From Fodinibius sp034521915 (lineage in GTDB: Bacteria; Bacteroidota; Rhodothermia; Balneolales; Balneolaceae), in contig NZ_JAXHLU010000009.1 in the NCBI RefSeq assembly GCF_034521915.1, positions 31,610 through 95,609 of the forward strand: a stretch of DNA of 64,000 nucleotides. Direction: 5' to 3'. The notes under the pieces are model-generated. The model saw nothing but the letters and a program-made list of their open reading frames with translations. It was not told where the DNA came from and searched no databases. The position numbers and the translations under genes were made by a program. Below are positions 60,363 to 64,000 of the stretch, one piece after another (the first letter of the stretch is position 1; each line of letters starts with the position of its first letter).

Positions 60363-61204
60363 TACTTTAAGTTTTCATTCAAAAAACGAACTGTTTTTTG
60401 CCAGGCGTCCTTGGCGGCTTTTTCAACATATCGCGTGCCGGATGGATTTGCGAACGCATGTCCCGCTCCTTCATAAATATGGATAGAATTCACAACCCCT
60501 GCTTCGTTGAGCGCAGACTCAAATTCCTTAACTTTCTCTGGAGGAATTCCTCCATCTTCTTCCCCAAATATTCCCAGTACGGGCATCTCTAATGTTTTAA
60601 GTTTTGCCGTGTCAGTTACCAGTCGACCATAATAAATAACCGTAGCGTCAATTTTTTGGGGATGGGCCAATGCTGTTTGCAGCGACCATGCACCTCCAAA
60701 ACACCAACCGATTACTCCTATGTTGTCTACCCCTTGTTTTGTATTAAGGTAGGCATACGCCTGAGTCAAGTTATCCAGGGCTTCTTCATCATCAACAGAG
60801 CGGGCATAGGTTCCTGCACTATCGGGTGATTCTGCCACTTTACCCTTGTACAAATCTACTGCCAGCGCTGTATATCCTTCACCAGCCAGCTTATCCGTCA
60901 TCATCCGAATATTGTCATTCAATCCCCACCACTCGTGTATCACAATAATTCCGGGGTCATTCGTTTTCCCTTCCGGCTTTGCTAAATATCCTGTTATCTC
61001 TTTTCCGTTCACGGTAGCATATTGCACTTCTTCTCCCGACACCTCCGATGATTGCTTTATATCCTGAGCGGCATTTTCAACAGGGGTATCTCCTTCGTGC
61101 TCCCGGTCCATTCGATCAATAAAATCCTTCTCCGGACTACCGCTGCATGCTGCCAAAAGCAACATCAATCCCATTACAAAAATCCCACGTCTAACCTGAT
61201 GCAT
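60362..61204 (-). CDS. Dienelactone hydrolase-family lipoprotein
   Basis: 280 aa. The signal GLMLLLAACSGS has a lipobox Cys near residue 20. The alpha/beta hydrolase domain shows GIIVIHEWWGLNDNIRMMTD (about 85-104), the nucleophile elbow GWCFGGAWSL (Cys near 166, as in dienelactone hydrolase), Asp in GEEDGGIPP and His in EGAGHAF. Being exported, it probably acts on a periplasmic or environmental ester or lactone; the substrate is unknown. Convergent to the nitroreductase gene. Confidence 0.88.
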   Translation of the reverse strand: MHQVRRGIFVMGLMLLLAACSGSPEKDFIDRMDREHEGDTPVENAAQDIKQSSEVSGEEVQYATVNGKEITGYLAKPEGKTNDPGIIVIHEWWGLNDNIRMMTDKLAGEGYTALAVDLYKGKVAESPDSAGTYARSVDDEEALDNLTQAYAYLNTKQGVDNIGVIGWCFGGAWSLQTALAHPQKIDATVIYYGRLVTDTAKLKTLEMPVLGIFGEEDGGIPPEKVKEFESALNEAGVVNSIHIYEGAGHAFANPSGTRYVEKAAKDAWQKTVRFLNENLK

Positions 61205-61450
61205 AATCTCCTCATTTTTATTGCGGTTATATTCTTTTAATTAAAATATGAGCCGAAAAGTTGCATGGTTTCGTATTTACTATCTTTCACCGGGCAATCT
61301 ATTATCTAAAAAGAGCATTAAAGACCCGAATTTGAGGATAAGCCCTATGATCGGTAAAATGATTTAAATTTGATGGAAATTGCATAGGGACACTAAGAGC
61401 TATCAGCATATCAAGAGCAAAAAAATAACTAATTAAACATTGGGGTATAT

Positions 61451-62440
61451 ATGGGTTTTGATTTTAAAAAAGCCAACCAGTCATTCGATTCACTTCCATA
61501 TACTAAACGACTTAAATCGGTAGGTGAGCTTGCAAAGAGTACACTCACCATTGTTGGCAAAGACAAAGACATTATTACACCATGGATTCGCATGACCATT
61601 TATCATGCAATTATGGTCACCTTCTTTTTTAGCGGATTCTTTTTATGGCAATACAACCATCCGGGCTATGGATTGCTCTCTTTCTTTTTAGCCTTTCTTC
61701 TTTTTTTATACAAACATTTTTATGACAACAAACAAGAAATGCGCATGAGCTGGATTGTCTATGAGACCGTCATCGGTAATGATCCCTCATATAAAGGAGC
61801 CGTCACTGCCAGCAAAGAATTAAAGTGGCACATAAGAAAAATTGCCGGGATCGACATCCTGATGAGTTTTGTCAATAAAAGCAAATATACGGGTGGAGGG
61901 ATCGTGAAAATGCTAATCCGACTTTTTATTGCCGGTCTTGAAGAGGTCTGGGACCTGGCTAATCATTATCTCTTACCTTCTGTTGCTGTCGACAAGATGG
62001 ATATTTCATCGGCCGTTGAAGAAATGAAAAAGCTTAAAGACCGCGTACCCGAATCCCTCGTTGGTATTTTCGGAATAGACTTTCTGGGCAGGGTGGTCCG
62101 CCATGTTACTGTTCCAGCCTACATTATCCTATTTATTATCTCGGGGACACTAGGGTATTTTGGAAGTGAGGTATTTCCTGCGACAACCATTGATTTTAAC
62201 GGTGATGATGTAGCCTTTACCTTTGTTCCCATTATTTTTGCATTCTGGATTGGCAAGCTGTTTAGCAATTTTTTTGAACGTACCGTTACGGCTATTAAGG
62301 TCATCTACTTTACGGTATTCTATACCAAAATCACCCATCCCGAACGTATCCGCGATGATATGCAAGAAGACTTAGTTGACTATCTTAATCTTGATCCCGT
62401 AGAAGAAGTTGATAATTTGGAAGAACAAGACGTCGAATAA
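61451..62440 (+). CDS. Unknown multi-pass membrane protein
   Basis: A 329-aa inner-membrane protein that I do not recognise. Hydrophobic segments lie at about 52-72 and 74-90, a weaker one near 150-165, and two more near 218-240 and 252-275. The segment MSWIVYETVIGNDPSYKGAV and the acidic tail (DPVEEVDNLEEQDVE) are cytoplasmic-looking. A GGGGT sequence lies 6 bases before the ATG. It is alone, convergent to the sugar dehydrogenase gene and followed by a hairpin. Confidence 0.7.
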   Translation: MGFDFKKANQSFDSLPYTKRLKSVGELAKSTLTIVGKDKDIITPWIRMTIYHAIMVTFFFSGFFLWQYNHPGYGLLSFFLAFLLFLYKHFYDNKQEMRMSWIVYETVIGNDPSYKGAVTASKELKWHIRKIAGIDILMSFVNKSKYTGGGIVKMLIRLFIAGLEEVWDLANHYLLPSVAVDKMDISSAVEEMKKLKDRVPESLVGIFGIDFLGRVVRHVTVPAYIILFIISGTLGYFGSEVFPATTIDFNGDDVAFTFVPIIFAFWIGKLFSNFFERTVTAIKVIYFTVFYTKITHPERIRDDMQEDLVDYLNLDPVEEVDNLEEQDVE

Positions 62441-62473
62441 GAATAGATATTCCCTTTCCTGTCTCAAATAAAA

Positions 62474-62503
62474 ACTGGCGCAAGCTTTTACACTTGCGCC
62501 AGT
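62474..62503. terminator. Bidirectional terminator
   Basis: A perfect 11-base stem ACTGGCGCAAG (62474-62484) with 62493-62503 and an 8-base loop. AAATAAAA on its left gives a T-rich tail on the minus strand; it lies between convergent genes. Confidence 0.75.
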
Positions 62504-62537
62504 CAATTAGCAGATAAATCGCAAAAACTATTGATAC

Positions 62538-63698
62538 TTATTCATTGGCAGGAGAAACACGAACGATACCATTATCAGTCTCCGTGGCAATATAAATATT
62601 GCCATCCGGACCTTGACGGACGTCACGGACACGCCCGATATCTTCAAAAACCTTCTCTTCACCAACAACTTCTCCGTTTTCTAAATCAACATGCATTACA
62701 TAGCCGAACTTTAAAGATCCTACTAACAAATCTCCCTGCCATTCGGGAAATTTGTCACTGGTCACAAACGTCATTCCTGAAGGAGCAATAGACGGATCCC
62801 AATACCACTCGGGTTGTTCCATACCCGCTTTGGCAGTATCTTCTGTAAGCGTAGTTCCATCATAATTGATTCCGAAGCTTATTTCCGGCCATCCATAATT
62901 ATTTCCCGCTTCGATAATATTGATTTCATCTCCACCGCGTGGACCGTGCTCATGCTCCCAAAGCTGTCCGGTTTCCGGATGCAGATCCATGCCCTGTGGA
63001 TTGCGTATCCCATAGGCAAAAATGGCATCTAATCCATCTTTACCCACAAAAGGATTGTCTTGCGGAATACTCCCATCATCATTCAGGCGATAAATTTTTC
63101 CGGCATCACGGGTAATATCCTGTGGATTGACGTCACGAGCCCCACGATCTCCAATACCAAAAAATACATGTCCGTTATTATCAAACACAATCCGACTGCC
63201 AAAATGAACTCCTCGATCAGTATTGGGTTCGGCCTTATAGAGAACTTCTTTATTTACAAGTTCAGTACGATCATCATTTAGCTTTGCTCGCATCAATGCG
63301 GTATTCGCTCCCTCACCCCCTTCAGGACTAGAATACGTCAGATAGATCCACCCATTTTCCTCATAATCGGGATGCGCTTGTACATCAAGCAAACCACCTT
63401 GTCCCTGTGCCCATACTTCCGGTACACCAGTGATGGGTTTTTCAGCTAAGCTTCCATTACTGTACAACCATAAATCGCCACTCCGGGCCGTAATTAACAT
63501 ATCTCCATCAGGCAACCAATCCATTCCCCATGGTACATCAATCTCATTGGTAATGGTTTCCATGGTAAGTTCCGGATTTTCAACTTCCTGTCCCTGGTCG
63601 GTTTCTGCCTCCGGTTCATTTTCGGTGGTAGCATTGCATGCGGTTAAAAATATTACAGCTACAAATATTGACAGGTATTTATGCATTTTGATACTCAT
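62538..63698 (-). CDS. PQQ-dependent sugar dehydrogenase-like lipoprotein
   Basis: 386 aa of the glucose/sorbosone dehydrogenase family. A lipoprotein signal (KYLSIFVAVIFLTACNA, Cys near residue 21) is followed by an acidic stretch (TENEPEAETDQGQE). The beta-propeller starts at about 50; GLLDVQAHPDYEENGWIYLT, FGSRIVFDNNGHVFFGIGD, YGIRNPQGMDLHP, EHGPRGGDEINII and NNYGWP are family blocks that surround PQQ and Ca. The substrate and even PQQ use are not provable here. Convergent to the unknown membrane-protein gene. Confidence 0.88.
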   Translation of the reverse strand: MSIKMHKYLSIFVAVIFLTACNATTENEPEAETDQGQEVENPELTMETITNEIDVPWGMDWLPDGDMLITARSGDLWLYSNGSLAEKPITGVPEVWAQGQGGLLDVQAHPDYEENGWIYLTYSSPEGGEGANTALMRAKLNDDRTELVNKEVLYKAEPNTDRGVHFGSRIVFDNNGHVFFGIGDRGARDVNPQDITRDAGKIYRLNDDGSIPQDNPFVGKDGLDAIFAYGIRNPQGMDLHPETGQLWEHEHGPRGGDEINIIEAGNNYGWPEISFGINYDGTTLTEDTAKAGMEQPEWYWDPSIAPSGMTFVTSDKFPEWQGDLLVGSLKFGYVMHVDLENGEVVGEEKVFEDIGRVRDVRQGPDGNIYIATETDNGIVRVSPANE

Positions 63699-63962
63699 AA
63701 TAATAACTGTTATTCCCTTTATGATTATATAATATTGAATAAATAATTAACACTATTCGTTCGATAATTGCCAATGATGCACGTAAAAAGTTATGAATGG
63801 CACGTCCACAATAATTTAATAAATACTCCTTCCAACAAGTAGCCGATTACATTCTTATGTGAAGCTAACCATTCGTAATAGAAACGACTCCTTAAAGGTC
63901 ATCATTTAAGGTTGTAATTTGTTAAGCAAAGCGGGATATTTAGAACTCTTTTTGAACGACCT

Positions 63963-64000
63963 GCGCCCGTAGCTCAACTGGATAGAGCGTCTGACTTCGG
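63963..64000 (+). tRNA. tRNA-Arg(TCG), 5' half only
   Basis: Acceptor 5' strand GCGCCCG (63963-63969), TA, D-stem GCTC with GAGC at 63985-63988, and anticodon stem TCTGA at 63990-63994 are readable. The anticodon loop begins CTTCGG, placing anticodon TCG at 63997-63999. The gene is cut by the window end. Confidence 0.85.

Noticed and set aside
61248..61367. A 39-codon ORF upstream of the unknown membrane-protein gene.
   Set aside because: No ribosome site, no hydrophobic or domain pattern and no overlap with a neighbour; probably chance.

Overview
The window looks like chromosome of a free-living bacterium of the Bacteroidota/FCB group, most likely Balneolota or Rhodothermia, and possibly a moderate halophile. 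The pointers are a DUF5916 protein, a DUF4270-like lipoprotein, a short 'glycogen synthase' of the Bacteroidota kind, a phosphosulfolactate synthase, a COG3014/LPP20/LpoB lipoprotein cluster, many acidic proteins, and few Shine-Dalgarno sites in front of host genes. No database search was possible, so the taxonomy is inference.

Layout. 0.1-4 kb: nucleotidyltransferase, CDF metal transporter, CCA-adding enzyme. 4.05-5.43 kb: an IS481-type insertion sequence. 5.6-16.8 kb: ispE, an MFS transporter, glycogen phosphorylase, a MarR regulator, an unknown protein with a clamp-binding-like tail, topA, an unusual peroxiredoxin, and a Nudix hydrolase divergent from AMP nucleosidase. 17.1-20.9 kb: three tandem DUF2975 membrane proteins (the first broken by a stop), an XRE regulator and a two-gene ABC transporter. 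20.9-28 kb: DUF5916 protein, radC, a decayed four-helix-bundle gene, argS, serA. 28-36 kb: methyltransferase, SAM hydroxide adenosyltransferase, dnaN, miaA, purS-clpS-purQ-lptB-rhodanese, rho. 36-43.6 kb: comA, short GlgA-like protein, DUF4270-like lipoprotein, outer-membrane protein and TPR protein in one run, with glgB upstream. 43.8-51 kb: an envelope cluster of MltC-like lytic transglycosylase, two LPP20-type lipoproteins, a COG3014 lipoprotein, LpoB and a divergent transglutaminase-like protein. 51-64 kb: a frameshifted sodium symporter with a tiny overlapping membrane ORF, glutamate dehydrogenase, a 2H phosphodiesterase, frameshifted dinB, queA, a flavin reductase, nitroreductase, dienelactone hydrolase-like lipoprotein, sugar dehydrogenase, and the first half of a tRNA-Arg(TCG).

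How the parts fit. Glycogen metabolism is spread over three places (glgP, short GlgA, glgB). The 43.8-51 kb cluster reads as a peptidoglycan-remodelling module, in which a lytic transglycosylase and a transglutaminase-like protein carry a similar N-terminal segment beside an LpoB-type synthase activator. Intergenic DNA is rich in degenerate 7-bp tandem repeats: five loci, each with its own word, two of them arranged as hairpins. There is also a 10-bp version and a hairpin family present in three copies. Three genes are broken by one change each (a stop in DUF2975, +1 bases in short homopolymers in the symporter and dinB). These could be real decay or sequence errors.
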